Of a stretch of DNA of 64,000 nucleotides, positions 1 through 7,481 are shown piece by piece (position 1 is the first letter of the stretch; each line of letters starts with the position of its first letter). Source of the stretch: Streptomyces buecherae (lineage in GTDB: Bacteria; Actinomycetota; Actinomycetes; Streptomycetales; Streptomycetaceae); contig NZ_CP060404.1 in assembly GCF_014295035.1 (NCBI RefSeq), forward strand, positions 7,418,501-7,482,500, written 5' to 3'. Both the position numbers and the translations under genes were made by a program. Under the pieces are notes generated by a model. That model ran no database searches, was not told the origin of the DNA, and saw only the letters and a program-made list of their open reading frames with translations.

Positions 1-302
1 ATCAGCCGGGCCTCGCCGCCCCGCTCGCCCTTCCACAGGGGCATGACGGCGTCGGCGCTCACCACCCGGACGCGCTGCTCGTGGCTGCCCTCCATGAGCG
101 CGGAGACGGAGACGCCGAGGGTGTCGGCGAGGCGGACCAGGGTGGCGAAGTTCGGGTTGCCCTGCGCCCTCTCCAGGGCGACCAGGGCGCCCTTGCTCAC
201 CTTGGCGCGGCGGCCCAGTTCGTCCAGGGAGAGGCCGGCGCGGGTGCGGGCCGCGCGGACGTTGTGCGCGAGCGTCCGCAGCGCCGCCTCGGTCTCGGCC
301 AT
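1..302 (-). CDS. XRE-family transcriptional regulator, partial (C-terminus beyond window)
   Basis: The reverse strand from an ATG at 302 reads MAETEAALRTLAHNVRAART, then a canonical Cro/C1 helix-turn-helix at about residues 10-65 (GLSLDELGRRAKVSKGALV, followed by a hydrophobic helix around NPNFATLVRLADTLGVS). About 100 residues are visible and the gene leaves the window on the left. Many actinobacterial proteins with this N-terminus carry a C-terminal cupin sensor domain; that part is not visible here. It is divergent from the EamA transporter at 423, and three phased GGTCGTT repeats lie between them. The likely role is repression of the neighbouring transporter and of itself, which is an inference from layout. 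Confidence 0.85.
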   Translation of the reverse strand, partial: MAETEAALRTLAHNVRAARTRAGLSLDELGRRAKVSKGALVALERAQGNPNFATLVRLADTLGVSVSALMEGSHEQRVRVVSADAVMPLWKGERGGEARL

Positions 303-340
303 CGCTGTCGCCCCTTCGGTCGGCGGATCGGAGCACCGCA

Positions 341-403
341 CCGTGCGGTCGTTTGATGGAGACCTTCGGTCGTTACGTTGTACGGTGTGGTCGTTCCACT
401 GAT
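341..403. promoter_or_regulatory. Three phased GGTCGTT direct repeats (candidate operator)
   Basis: The heptamer GGTCGTT starts at 347, 368 and 389, exactly 21 bp apart, so all three copies lie on the same helix face. The array fills the gap between the divergent XRE regulator (start 302) and EamA transporter (start 423). It is the natural candidate operator for the XRE protein. Confidence 0.55.
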
Positions 404-422
404 AGTAAGGGAAGTGCCGCCT

Positions 423-1259
423 GTGATCGCTCTGCTGCTGGCCCTGGGCAGCTCCCTGGCCTACGGATGCGCCGACTTCCTCGGCGGTCTCGGCGCCCGC
501 AAGGCCCATGTCCTGCGCACCGTCATGATCGCGGCCCCGGCCTCGCTCACCGTCGAACTGCTGCTGTGGCCCTTCCTGGGCGCCTCCTTCGCCCCCGCCA
601 CCCTCGCCTGGGGCGCGGCCTCCGGCGTCGCCTCGGCCGCCGCGTTCGCCCTGCTCTACCGCACGCTGGCGATCGGGCCCATGAACGTCCTGTCCCCGGT
701 GACCGCGCTGGTCTCGGCGATGCTGCCGGTCGGCGTGGGCCTGGTGCAGGGCGAGCACCTGGGGCTGACCGGCTTGGTCGGACTGCCGCTGGCGCTGGCG
801 GCGGTGGTGCTGGTCAGCGCCGGGCACGGCGCCGGAAGGGCGCGGCCGTCGCGTACCGCCCTGCTGCTGGCCCTCGGCGCCGGGGCCGCCATCGCCCTGC
901 AACTGGTCTTCCTGCACCAGGCGCCCTCCGACAGCGGCGTCGGCCCGCTGATCGTCGGCCGGGCCGTGTCCTCCGCCGTCACCCTGGCCGCCGCCGGGGT
1001 CATGTTCCGGCGGCTGGGTCCGGAGCGGCCCGCGTACGCGATCTCGGCGGCGGCCGGCATGCTGGACTCGGTCGCCAACCTGCTGTTCCTGCTCGCCGCG
1101 CGCAGCGGTGACCTGGCCGTCGTCGCCGTGATCACCGCCCTGTATCCGGCCGGCACCGTCCTGCTCGCCCGCGGCGTCCTGGCGGAGCGCATCCACCGAG
1201 GCCAGTGGGTCGGCCTGGGCGCCGCCGCCGTCGCCGTCAGTCTCCTCGCCCTGACCTGA
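423..1259 (+). CDS. EamA/DMT-family transporter
   Basis: A 278-residue, very hydrophobic protein with about ten predicted membrane helices arranged as two five-helix EamA repeats, the usual size for the drug/metabolite transporter superfamily. It should sit in the cytoplasmic membrane and export a small metabolite; the substrate cannot be read from sequence. I chose GTG at 423 because AAGGGAAG lies about 8 bases upstream; a TTG at 378 is possible in frame but would place the operator repeats inside the gene. The divergent XRE regulator is the likely controller. Confidence 0.82.
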   Translation: MIALLLALGSSLAYGCADFLGGLGARKAHVLRTVMIAAPASLTVELLLWPFLGASFAPATLAWGAASGVASAAAFALLYRTLAIGPMNVLSPVTALVSAMLPVGVGLVQGEHLGLTGLVGLPLALAAVVLVSAGHGAGRARPSRTALLLALGAGAAIALQLVFLHQAPSDSGVGPLIVGRAVSSAVTLAAAGVMFRRLGPERPAYAISAAAGMLDSVANLLFLLAARSGDLAVVAVITALYPAGTVLLARGVLAERIHRGQWVGLGAAAVAVSLLALT

Positions 1260-1300
1260 CCACTCCCGCTGGGTGGCCGAGGTGGGCGCGGCCGGCCGGT

Positions 1301-1345
1301 CGCTGGCGCATTACCGCCCCCCGGGTTTCTACAGTGCTGTAGATT
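1301..1345. promoter_or_regulatory. Palindromic operator CTACAG-TG-CTGTAG upstream of the 1455 gene
   Basis: A perfect 6+6 bp inverted repeat lies at 1329-1342 (CTACAGTGCTGTAG), preceded 28 bp upstream by CGCTGGCGC. TACA/TGTA half-sites are typical of BlaI/CopY-type and some other winged-helix repressors, but the cognate protein is not in the window. A diverged copy of the same block occurs at 7854-7898. Confidence 0.5.
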
Positions 1346-1454
1346 TCGAGGTCTTGTGGGACGCGACGCCTCGACGGGAACGGTGAAGGCTCGCGGAGAA
1401 CAGCACAACGGAAGGGCGGACGCGGCAGCTCCGCCCACGACCCGGGGGAGCACC

Positions 1455-2246
1455 ATGACGAGCGCGCCCGAGCTGCGCGGCGAAGACCGGGCCGACTTCG
1501 ACGACGTGCTGCACCGGGCGTTGGCCACCACGGAGATGCGTACGCGGCTGCGTCGTGGCGTCCACACCACCGCCCTCGCCGACTGGCTGCGCGAGCGCGT
1601 CGAGGCCAGCCGGTCGGAGATCGCGGCGAACGCGGCGCCGGAGTACGCGCGTTACCTCAGCGCGCGGGCCGACGCCGGCGGGGGCTCGGCCGCGATGCGG
1701 CCCCGCCGGGTGCCGCCGGTCGGCCGGTGGGTGCGGGCGCGCCGCAGGCTGCTGCCCGCTCTCGCCGTCCTCGCCCCGCTGCTGGCCAGCATGGCGGCCG
1801 TGGTCTTCCTGCTGCTCGGCCACGTCCTGGAGGTCGCGGACGCGGTGCCGGAGACGGCCGACGCGCTCGTACGCGCCGGCTGGACCGCGGCCGTGATCGC
1901 CGTGCTGACCGGGGCGGCGGCGCTGGCCGGCCTCCTCGTCACGGCCCTCCGACACCGCTCCATACCCCGGCCGGGCCCGGACCGCGCGGCACGCGCCTCC
2001 GCCGTGGACCAGGCCCGGGAGACCTGGCAGCGGGCCCTGTTGGAGCGCGGCATGCTGCCCTTCCTGCGGGCCCGACTGGCCGAGCGCGAACAGGCGCGAC
2101 CGGGGCGGCGGACCGACCGCCGCCCGCAGCGCCCGCGCATCGGCTACGCCAGCCCGGACTACGCCAGCCCCGGTTGCGGCGGCCCCGAGCGACTGAGCGG
2201 CGACGCTTCCATGCCCCGCGCGGACCGGCACGACGCCGGCGCGTGA
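1455..2246 (+). CDS. Hypothetical two-TM membrane protein
   Basis: A 263-residue protein I cannot assign to a named family. The N-terminal ~90 residues are charged and look helical. Two hydrophobic stretches near residues 98-120 (LLPALAVLAPLLASMAAVVF) and 138-162 (AGWTAAVIAVLTGAAALAGL) are likely membrane helices, followed by a basic, Pro/Arg-rich cytoplasmic tail. The ATG at 1455 is preceded by GGGGGAG; an upstream in-frame start at 1356 lacks a ribosome binding site and would run into the operator region. It probably forms its own transcription unit, with the CTACAGTGCTGTAG palindrome upstream suggesting a dedicated repressor. Confidence 0.65.
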   Translation: MTSAPELRGEDRADFDDVLHRALATTEMRTRLRRGVHTTALADWLRERVEASRSEIAANAAPEYARYLSARADAGGGSAAMRPRRVPPVGRWVRARRRLLPALAVLAPLLASMAAVVFLLLGHVLEVADAVPETADALVRAGWTAAVIAVLTGAAALAGLLVTALRHRSIPRPGPDRAARASAVDQARETWQRALLERGMLPFLRARLAEREQARPGRRTDRRPQRPRIGYASPDYASPGCGGPERLSGDASMPRADRHDAGA

Positions 2247-2729
2247 GGGCGCCGGCGCCACGGTGCGCCCACCCCGCCGGATAGCGCCGACTCCGCGTCG
2301 CCCGTCCCGTCCCGCCGCGTCCGCCGGCCACCTCGCGCGGCGGTGCTACGTCCCTTTCGCACGCCGCCTGGCGGGGCGTCGGCCCCGGTTCGCGTACGGA
2401 CGGCGAAGTGCGGAAAACCGCACCACAACGGCGCGTGTCCACTGAGTGGCGAAGCGCCGGGATGAAGAGGGGGCGACGCCCGCCGCCGATACGATGACGC
2501 CCAGATCTCAACGCCTTTCGCGGGGCGTCGTGCCGCGCCTTTTCCGGGGCTCCGGCGGAGCGCACCGCATGGCTCCCCGCGAGGTGCCACCGCGAAAGGC
2601 CAGGGCGCTGGAAAAGAGCGGACGACCGCCTTCCCGACGGATTCCGGACGGCTTTCCGTACGTGTTTCCCACCCCGTGCCCCGCATCGGCGACCTGAGTT
2701 CCGGAATTTCCGCGCTAGGAGGAGCTGCT
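2247..2729. other. Intergenic region, no convincing gene
   Basis: The 483 bases contain only short, Arg/Pro-rich frames without good start signals. A small perfect hairpin GTGCGG-AAAA-CCGCAC sits at 2408-2423. The region must hold the promoter of the TTA-containing exonuclease gene, but I cannot pick it with confidence. Confidence 0.5.
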
Positions 2730-3323
2730 TTGTCGACCTTTGTCATCTTCGACCTCGAATTCACCACGTGGCCCGGGGCGCTGGGGCAGGACTGGGCGGC
2801 GCCGGGGCAACTCCGGGAAATCGTGCAGATCGGCGCCTTACGCCTGCGGGACGACCTCACCGTCGCCGAGGAGTTCGAGGTGCTGGTGCGTCCCGTGGTC
2901 AATCCCGAGCTGTCCCCGTACTTCACCGGCCTCACCGGCATCACACAGGAGGAGGTCGACCGGGACGGGCTGTCGCCGGCCGCCGCGCTCGGCGATTTCC
3001 TCACGTTCTGCCGCGGCCAGTCCGTCCTCTCGTACGGCAACGACATGGTCGTCCTCGGGGAGAACGTGGGTTGGGCGCGTGCGCGTGGCGAAGAGGTGAA
3101 GAGCGGATTTCTCGCCGCCCACTTCCTCAATGTGCGCCCCTGGGTGAACACCCTCGCGCCGGCGACCGCCGAGGCCAACGTGGGCCGCCTGTGGAAGGTC
3201 CTGGGGCTGCCCAAGCCCTTCGCCGGCGAGGAGCACTCGGCGCTCTTCGACTGCTATTCCTTCGCCGCGGCCATCAGGCACCTGTACGCCGGCGGCGCCA
3301 CCCTGCCCGCCGGCTGCTTCTAG
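2730..3323 (+). CDS. DEDDh-type 3'-5' exonuclease (DnaQ/ERI-1-like), with a TTA codon
   Basis: A 197-residue protein opening with STFVIFDLEFTTWPG, the Exo I motif (Asp-x-Glu), an Exo II region around SYGNDM, and ending with the Exo III motif HSALFD, giving the DEDDh set of metal ligands. The single domain fits standalone nucleases of the RNase T/ERI-1/KapD-like group that trim RNA or DNA 3' ends. TTG at 2730 is chosen as start because AGGAGG lies about 8 bases upstream and the exonuclease fold begins immediately after. Codon 37 is TTA (2838-2840), very rare in Streptomyces and read by the bldA tRNA, so expression may be linked to development. The target nucleic acid is unknown. Confidence 0.85.
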   Translation: MSTFVIFDLEFTTWPGALGQDWAAPGQLREIVQIGALRLRDDLTVAEEFEVLVRPVVNPELSPYFTGLTGITQEEVDRDGLSPAAALGDFLTFCRGQSVLSYGNDMVVLGENVGWARARGEEVKSGFLAAHFLNVRPWVNTLAPATAEANVGRLWKVLGLPKPFAGEEHSALFDCYSFAAAIRHLYAGGATLPAGCF

Positions 3324-3381
3324 GCTCGCGAGCCGCGCCCCGCCCCGTTCGGCGACCGGGCACACGGCCTCCGGGCGGGGC
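3323..3381 (+). terminator. Inverted repeats after the exonuclease gene
   Basis: A perfect 12-bp palindrome GGCTCGCGAGCC (3323-3334) starts at the stop codon. It is followed by GCCCCGCCC (3337-3345), which pairs with GGGCGGGGC (3373-3381). Together they form a plausible GC-rich terminator without a T-run, as is common in Streptomyces. Confidence 0.5.
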
Positions 3382-3411
3382 GTATCGATCGCTGGCCCCG
3401 CCCGTCGCGCT

Positions 3412-3433
3412 GTATTGATGTTCATCGAATCAG
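3412..3433. promoter_or_regulatory. Candidate ArsR/SmtB-type operator upstream of cadI
   Basis: The AT-rich sequence ATTGATGTTCATCGAATC contains GATG-TT-CATC flanked by TTGAT/ATCGAA-like half sites, resembling actinobacterial arsR-family operators. It sits about 165 bases upstream of the cadI start. No arsR gene lies next to it; the nearest is the orphan ArsR at 23806-24159. Confidence 0.4.
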
Positions 3434-3597
3434 GGCGCATGCTGACGAGGGCGGAGGCGAAGGTTTTCGGCCGTCTGTGGGGTCCGCCGGCCGGTGGTCC
3501 GGTTGGCCGTTCCGGGGTTCGCACGGCCCGACAGGCGTGCCGCCTCCGGCGCCGCCCGTGCTGTACGACGGAACGTCATCACTCTTTTGGAGGGGCC

Positions 3598-4116
3598 ATG
3601 TCCCGCATCCAGCTCGCCCTGCGCGTCGCCGACCTGGAGGGCTCCATCGCCTTCTACTCCAAGCTCTTCGGCGCCGAGCCCGTCAAGCGCCGCCCGGGCT
3701 ACGCCAACTTCGCCATCGCCTCCCCGCCGCTCAAGCTCGTCCTCATCGAGGGCGAGCAGGGGCAGCCGACCGCGCTGGACCACCTGGGCATCGAGGTTTC
3801 CGAGACGGCGGAGGTCACGGCGGCGGCCGACCGGCTCAAGGAGGCCGGCCTGGCCACGTTCGAAGAGAACGACACCGCTTGCTGCTATGCCGTACAGGAC
3901 AAGGTGTGGGTGCACGGCCCGGGCCGCGAGCCGTGGGAGGTCTACGTCGTGAAGGCGGACGCCGACACCCTCGGCGCCAGCGCGACGTCATCCCCTCAGG
4001 CGCCCGTGGAGGCCGAGTCGAACCCGCCCGCCGCGGCGGAGGACGCGCACCCCATGGCAGGCCCCACCGCGAGCGCCGGCGCGGCCTGTTGCGCCGGCGC
4101 GGCGGACGCCGGCTGA
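3598..4116 (+). CDS. cadI: CadI/ArsI-like VOC-family metalloprotein
   Basis: A 172-residue vicinal-oxygen-chelate protein. It begins MSRIQLALRVADLEGSIAFY and has the vicinal cysteine pair Cys95-Cys96 in the TACCYAVQDKVWV segment, with candidate metal ligands Gln5, His62 and Glu114. This pattern matches the CadI/ArsI family: CadI is cadmium-inducible in mycobacteria, and ArsI is an Fe-dependent dioxygenase cleaving C-As bonds of trivalent organoarsenicals. Gln5 instead of His is the CadI-like state, so C-As lyase activity is uncertain. A disordered tail of about 50 residues ends in a second Cys-Cys pair. The ATG at 3598 follows GGAGGGGCC. An arsR partner would be expected immediately upstream but is absent. 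Confidence 0.85.
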   Translation: MSRIQLALRVADLEGSIAFYSKLFGAEPVKRRPGYANFAIASPPLKLVLIEGEQGQPTALDHLGIEVSETAEVTAAADRLKEAGLATFEENDTACCYAVQDKVWVHGPGREPWEVYVVKADADTLGASATSSPQAPVEAESNPPAAAEDAHPMAGPTASAGAACCAGAADAG

Positions 4117-4162
4117 GCCACGCGCCGTCGACGCGACCCACCCCGGCGCACCCCCTCGACAC

Positions 4163-4260
4163 GCCCCGGCGGCGGACCGCCCGGGCACGGCCGCCCTGGC
4201 CCCGCGCCTCGCCAAGGCGCTCGCGCGCGCCACTCGGCTGTCGCGACCCGCCGCCGGGGC
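4163..4260. terminator. Bidirectional terminator between cadI and lrp-type gene
   Basis: A perfect 13-bp inverted repeat, GCCCCGGCGGCGG (4163-4175) and its complement (4248-4260), encloses a small perfect hairpin GCGCCT-CGCCA-AGGCGC (4204-4220). It lies between two convergent genes, where a shared terminator is expected. Confidence 0.6.
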
Positions 4261-4296
4261 GGCCGGATCGCCGGGGCGAGGCGGTGTCGGTTGGTC

Positions 4297-4770
4297 CTAC
4301 CGTGGGCGCGCGGTGTCCGGGCCCAACGGTCGTTCGAAGACCGTACGCAGCACGATGGTGGTGCTCGTGCTGCGTACCGACGGGATCGCCCGGATGCGGT
4401 CCAGGGACTCGGCCAGCGCGTGCGTACCGGACACGCGCACCTTGAGCCAGTAGCAGTCCTCGCCCGCCACCTCGTGCACCTCCAACACGCAGTCCTCGTG
4501 TTCGAGCCGCTTGTTGATCTGGTCCTTCGCGTCCTGGTTGGGCTCGAAGCGCACCGCGACGAAGGCCGCCGTGGTCGCGTCGACGCTCGCGGGATCGAGC
4601 TCCGCGCGGTACCCGGTGATGACGCCGTCGCGCTCAAGGCGCTGTAGGCGCTCACGAACTGACGGCTCGGACAGCCCGACGATCCGCGCCAGCGCCCGGA
4701 TGGTCTGCCGGCCGTCCGTCGTCATCGCCCGAAGGATCGTCCGATCAATGTCATCCAGCTGTCGTGTCAT
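4297..4770 (-). CDS. Lrp/AsnC-family transcriptional regulator
   Basis: A 157-residue protein starting MTRQLDDIDRTILRAM. The N-terminal helix-turn-helix covers about residues 5-60 (IRALARIVGLSEPSVRERLQRL) and a C-terminal RAM effector-binding domain covers about residues 65-145. The length is typical for the family. Such proteins sense amino acids and form higher oligomers on DNA. The gene is divergent from the EamA transporter at 4852, the classic arrangement of an Lrp-type activator next to an amino-acid exporter; the substrate is inferred only from that layout. The ATG at 4770 is preferred over an in-frame start at 4800 because the family N-terminus begins there. Confidence 0.9.
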   Translation of the reverse strand: MTRQLDDIDRTILRAMTTDGRQTIRALARIVGLSEPSVRERLQRLERDGVITGYRAELDPASVDATTAAFVAVRFEPNQDAKDQINKRLEHEDCVLEVHEVAGEDCYWLKVRVSGTHALAESLDRIRAIPSVRSTSTTIVLRTVFERPLGPDTARPR

Positions 4771-4851
4771 AGTGACAACTTGCCCTCCGTGGCGGATCAA
4801 CTTACCCTCGCATAGCCATACTACGTAGCTTGCCTTAGTAAATGAGGCCAG
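4771..4851. promoter_or_regulatory. Divergent promoter region, lrp-type gene and EamA transporter
   Basis: The 81-bp spacer is markedly AT-rich compared with its surroundings and contains the perfect octamer palindrome CTACGTAG at 4821-4828. It must hold both divergent promoters and is the expected binding region of the Lrp-type regulator. Confidence 0.5.
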
Positions 4852-5907
4852 ATGCTCACTGAGCCTAAGTTGACGTCTACGCGCCGCTCCCTCCTACCCT
4901 GGCTGGCCCTGGTCACGGTGTGGGTCGTGTGGGGGTCCACGTACCTCGGCATCCAGATGGCCGTCGACACCATCCCCCCACTACTCATGGCCGGTTTCCG
5001 CTATCTCATCGCGGGCGTGGTGATGTACGCGATCGTCGCGCCGCGCCACGCGAGCGGGGCCAATCGGCCGACCAAGTTGCACGTACGTTCCGCCCTCGTC
5101 GTCGCCGCCCTGATGCTGGTCGGCGGCAACGGTCTGCTCAGCGTCGGTGAGACCACCGTGGACTCCGGCCTCGCCGCCCTCATCGTGGCGACCGTCCCGG
5201 TCTGGATGGTCCTGATCAACGCCGCGGTGACCAAGACGCGGGTCACCCTCACCATGACCCTCGCGCTACTCCTCGGCACGGTGGGCGTCGGCGTCCTCGT
5301 GGGCGGGCCGGGCGCCGACGTGGACACCGGCGGCGCGATACTCGTCCTCATCGGGTCGCTGTGCTGGGCGGCCGGGTCGGTCTACGCCCGCAGCGCCTCG
5401 CTGCCGCCCCACCCGCTGGTGGTGGCCTCGCTGGAGATGGTGATCGGTGGGGTGCTGCTGGTCGCCCTCGCCGGAGTCAAGGGCGAGTTCGGCGAGTTGG
5501 AGCTCGCGAACGTCTCCACCGAGTCGATCGTCGGGTTCCTGTGGCTGGTCGTCGCCGGCTCCATGCTCGCCTTCACGGCGTACGGCTACGCCAACGCGAC
5601 CCTGCCCAACGACACGATGGCCACCTACGCGTACGTCAACCCGGTGGTCGCCGTCGCGCTCGGCACCCTGCTCGGCGAGGAGGAACTCAGCCCGAACCTG
5701 CTGCTCGGCGGGGCCGTCATCGTCAGCGCGGTGGTGCTCATCGTCGGCGGCAAGGCCATCACGCGACGCATCAAGGGTCGGGGAGCCCCGCCCGGCGACT
5801 CGCCCGGGGCGTCGGCCGCCGAAGCGCCGGATGCCGAAGCGGCGGATTCCGAAGCGGCGTCCGATCCGGCCACCGAGTCGTCCGTGCCGAAGGGTTCATC
5901 TCGGTGA
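4852..5907 (+). CDS. EamA/DMT-family transporter (likely amino-acid or metabolite exporter)
   Basis: A 351-residue membrane protein with two EamA repeats and about ten predicted helices. The first helix carries VWVVWGSTYLGIQMAV, the WGS(T/N) signature common in RhaT/YedA-like exporters. A soluble acidic Ala/Glu/Asp-rich tail follows residue ~305. The ATG at 4852 is preceded by TGAGG. Its pairing with a divergent Lrp/AsnC regulator suggests efflux of an amino acid or related compound; this is inference. A strong convergent terminator at 6136-6177 closes the unit. Confidence 0.85.
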   Translation: MLTEPKLTSTRRSLLPWLALVTVWVVWGSTYLGIQMAVDTIPPLLMAGFRYLIAGVVMYAIVAPRHASGANRPTKLHVRSALVVAALMLVGGNGLLSVGETTVDSGLAALIVATVPVWMVLINAAVTKTRVTLTMTLALLLGTVGVGVLVGGPGADVDTGGAILVLIGSLCWAAGSVYARSASLPPHPLVVASLEMVIGGVLLVALAGVKGEFGELELANVSTESIVGFLWLVVAGSMLAFTAYGYANATLPNDTMATYAYVNPVVAVALGTLLGEEELSPNLLLGGAVIVSAVVLIVGGKAITRRIKGRGAPPGDSPGASAAEAPDAEAADSEAASDPATESSVPKGSSR

Positions 5908-6135
5908 CCCCGCGGCGCGCCGTGCCCGCCTCGGTTGCCGTTCCCTGACCGGGCGCTGACGGAACCCGCTCCAACCGGGCGGGCGTTGGCCGGGCGCGAC
6001 CGGGTCGGAGGCGGCCCGGCGCACTCGGCCCAGGGGAGCCACCGTCATGGCGTACGGGGGCGGGCGGGTCCTCTCGGCCACCGGAGCCGAGTCGTCCGGA
6101 ACCCGGAGCGGCCCTGCTGGACCTTCGCCGACCCA

Positions 6136-6177
6136 CACCGGCCGGCCACCGCGCGCGGGCGCGGTGACCGGCCGGTG
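6136..6177. terminator. Strong hairpin between convergent EamA and RibD-type genes
   Basis: The stem pairs CACCGGCCGG with CCGGCCGGTG (10 bp), then one mismatch, then CACCGCGC with GCGCGGTG (8 bp), closed by a GCGG tetraloop. It begins immediately after the stop codon of the reverse-strand gene ending at 6180. Confidence 0.75.
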
Positions 6178-6179
6178 GC

Positions 6180-6782
6180 CTACTTCCTGACCCGGTAGCG
6201 CAGGTGGGTGACGCCGCCGCCGTCGATCACGGTGCTGGGCCCGTCGAACCGCACCGGCACGGTGCCGAGTTCGCCGAACAGCGTCTTTCCGCCACCCAGG
6301 ATGACCGGTACCAGCGCGACGCCGACCTCGTCCAGCAGGCCGGCCGCCAGACACTGCCGGGCCATCTCCCCGCCGTTGACCGCGACGTCCTTCTCGCCGG
6401 CCAACTCCCGCGCCCTGGCCACCGCCGACTCGATGCCGTCGGTGACGAAGACGAAGTTCTCGTCGTCCTCGGGCCGGTCGTCCGGGCGCTGGTGGGTGAG
6501 CACGACCGTGGTCACGTTCATCGGGTGGCGCCCGCCCCAGGCGTTCGTCATGTCGTACAGGCGCCGGCCGACGACCAGCGCGCCGGTGTTCGCCCACTCC
6601 CGCCTGAGCAACTCGGCGCTGGCCGCGGAGACGCGGAGCGGCGGCACGTCGGGGCTGGCCGACGGGATCTCGACGTCACCGTCGCCGTACCACTGGAACA
6701 GCAGGTCGAAGCCGCTCTCCTCGGGGCCGGCGATGTAGCCGTCCAGGGACATCGTGGTGGCGCCGGTGGTGACCTTGCTCAT
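6180..6782 (-). CDS. Dihydrofolate-reductase-fold (RibD C-terminal domain) reductase
   Basis: A 200-residue protein starting MSKVTTGATTMSLDGYIAG. It shows the RibD-C/DHFR-like signatures: an N-terminal strand with SLDG, the NADPH-binding GALVVGRRLYDM segment, and a late VILGGGKTLFGEL loop. These standalone RibD-C proteins are probably NADPH-dependent reductases of unknown substrates, not true folate enzymes. The gene lies directly downstream of a TetR regulator on the same strand (133-base gap), which probably controls it. The ATG at 6782 has an AAGGAGA-type site upstream. Confidence 0.85.
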   Translation of the reverse strand: MSKVTTGATTMSLDGYIAGPEESGFDLLFQWYGDGDVEIPSASPDVPPLRVSAASAELLRREWANTGALVVGRRLYDMTNAWGGRHPMNVTTVVLTHQRPDDRPEDDENFVFVTDGIESAVARARELAGEKDVAVNGGEMARQCLAAGLLDEVGVALVPVILGGGKTLFGELGTVPVRFDGPSTVIDGGGVTHLRYRVRK

Positions 6783-6914
6783 GTCGTTCGTCTCCTTCGC
6801 ACGTTCCTGGCGGGTGCCGTAGCGGGGACGTGGCCGGGATCGGGTTCTCGACATCCTGCGCCGAAGTTTTTCTCGCGGGCGCGGCGCACGGCGGTGTGGG
6901 CCCCGGTCGCCGGC

Positions 6915-7481
6915 TCAGTAGTGGCGGATTCCGGTCAGCAACGTGCGCGACCACGGGGCGTCGACCTCGTCCGCGCCCATGGCGATCAGCGCGTCGCACA
7001 GGAACCCGCGGGCGAAGAAGCGCTGGATGTCCTCCTCGCCGGCGCCGGAGACCGCTCGCACGTACTCGACCTCGCGCGCGTAGGTCGCGCGGACCGCGTC
7101 GCCGATGGCCGGCTCGCTCGCCGCGCACTTGGCCTGCAACATCACCAGCAACAGGTCCTTGTCGGCGACCAACCGCGCGTACGCGTCACCCAGCGCGTCC
7201 AGCACGCTGGCCGGATCGCTGCTCGTCGCCCGGGCCGCGGCCTCGGCGAAGGCCGTGCGCATCCGCGTCGAGCAGTGCTCGATCACGGCCACGAACAGGG
7301 TCTCCTTGTCGGGGAACAGCCGGTACACGTATGCCTGGGAGATGCCGGCGGCCTTGGCGACCTCGCCCGTCGTCGTGCCGTAGTACCCACGGGCGGCGAA
7401 CGCGCCGACGGCGGTCCGCAGGACCGTCTCGCGCCGTTCCTCCGCCGTCGAAAGCTGGCGCCCAGCCGGCGATCTCGTCAT
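6915..7481 (-). CDS. TetR-family transcriptional regulator
   Basis: A 188-residue protein with an N-terminal TetR helix-turn-helix at about residues 18-65 (AVGAFAARGYYGTTTGEVAK then AGISQAYVYRLFPDKETLF). The helical C-terminal ligand-binding domain contains Cys and Leu residues lining a likely pocket. TetR proteins repress nearby genes until a ligand binds; the RibD-type reductase 133 bases downstream on the same strand is the probable partner. The ligand cannot be predicted. Confidence 0.88.
   Translation of the reverse strand: MTRSPAGRQLSTAEERRETVLRTAVGAFAARGYYGTTTGEVAKAAGISQAYVYRLFPDKETLFVAVIEHCSTRMRTAFAEAAARATSSDPASVLDALGDAYARLVADKDLLLVMLQAKCAASEPAIGDAVRATYAREVEYVRAVSGAGEEDIQRFFARGFLCDALIAMGADEVDAPWSRTLLTGIRHY

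Noticed and set aside
2446..2697. An 83-residue frame upstream of the exonuclease
   Set aside because: It is Arg/Pro-rich, has no ribosome site and no homologous motif; the exonuclease TTG start with AGGAGG is more convincing.
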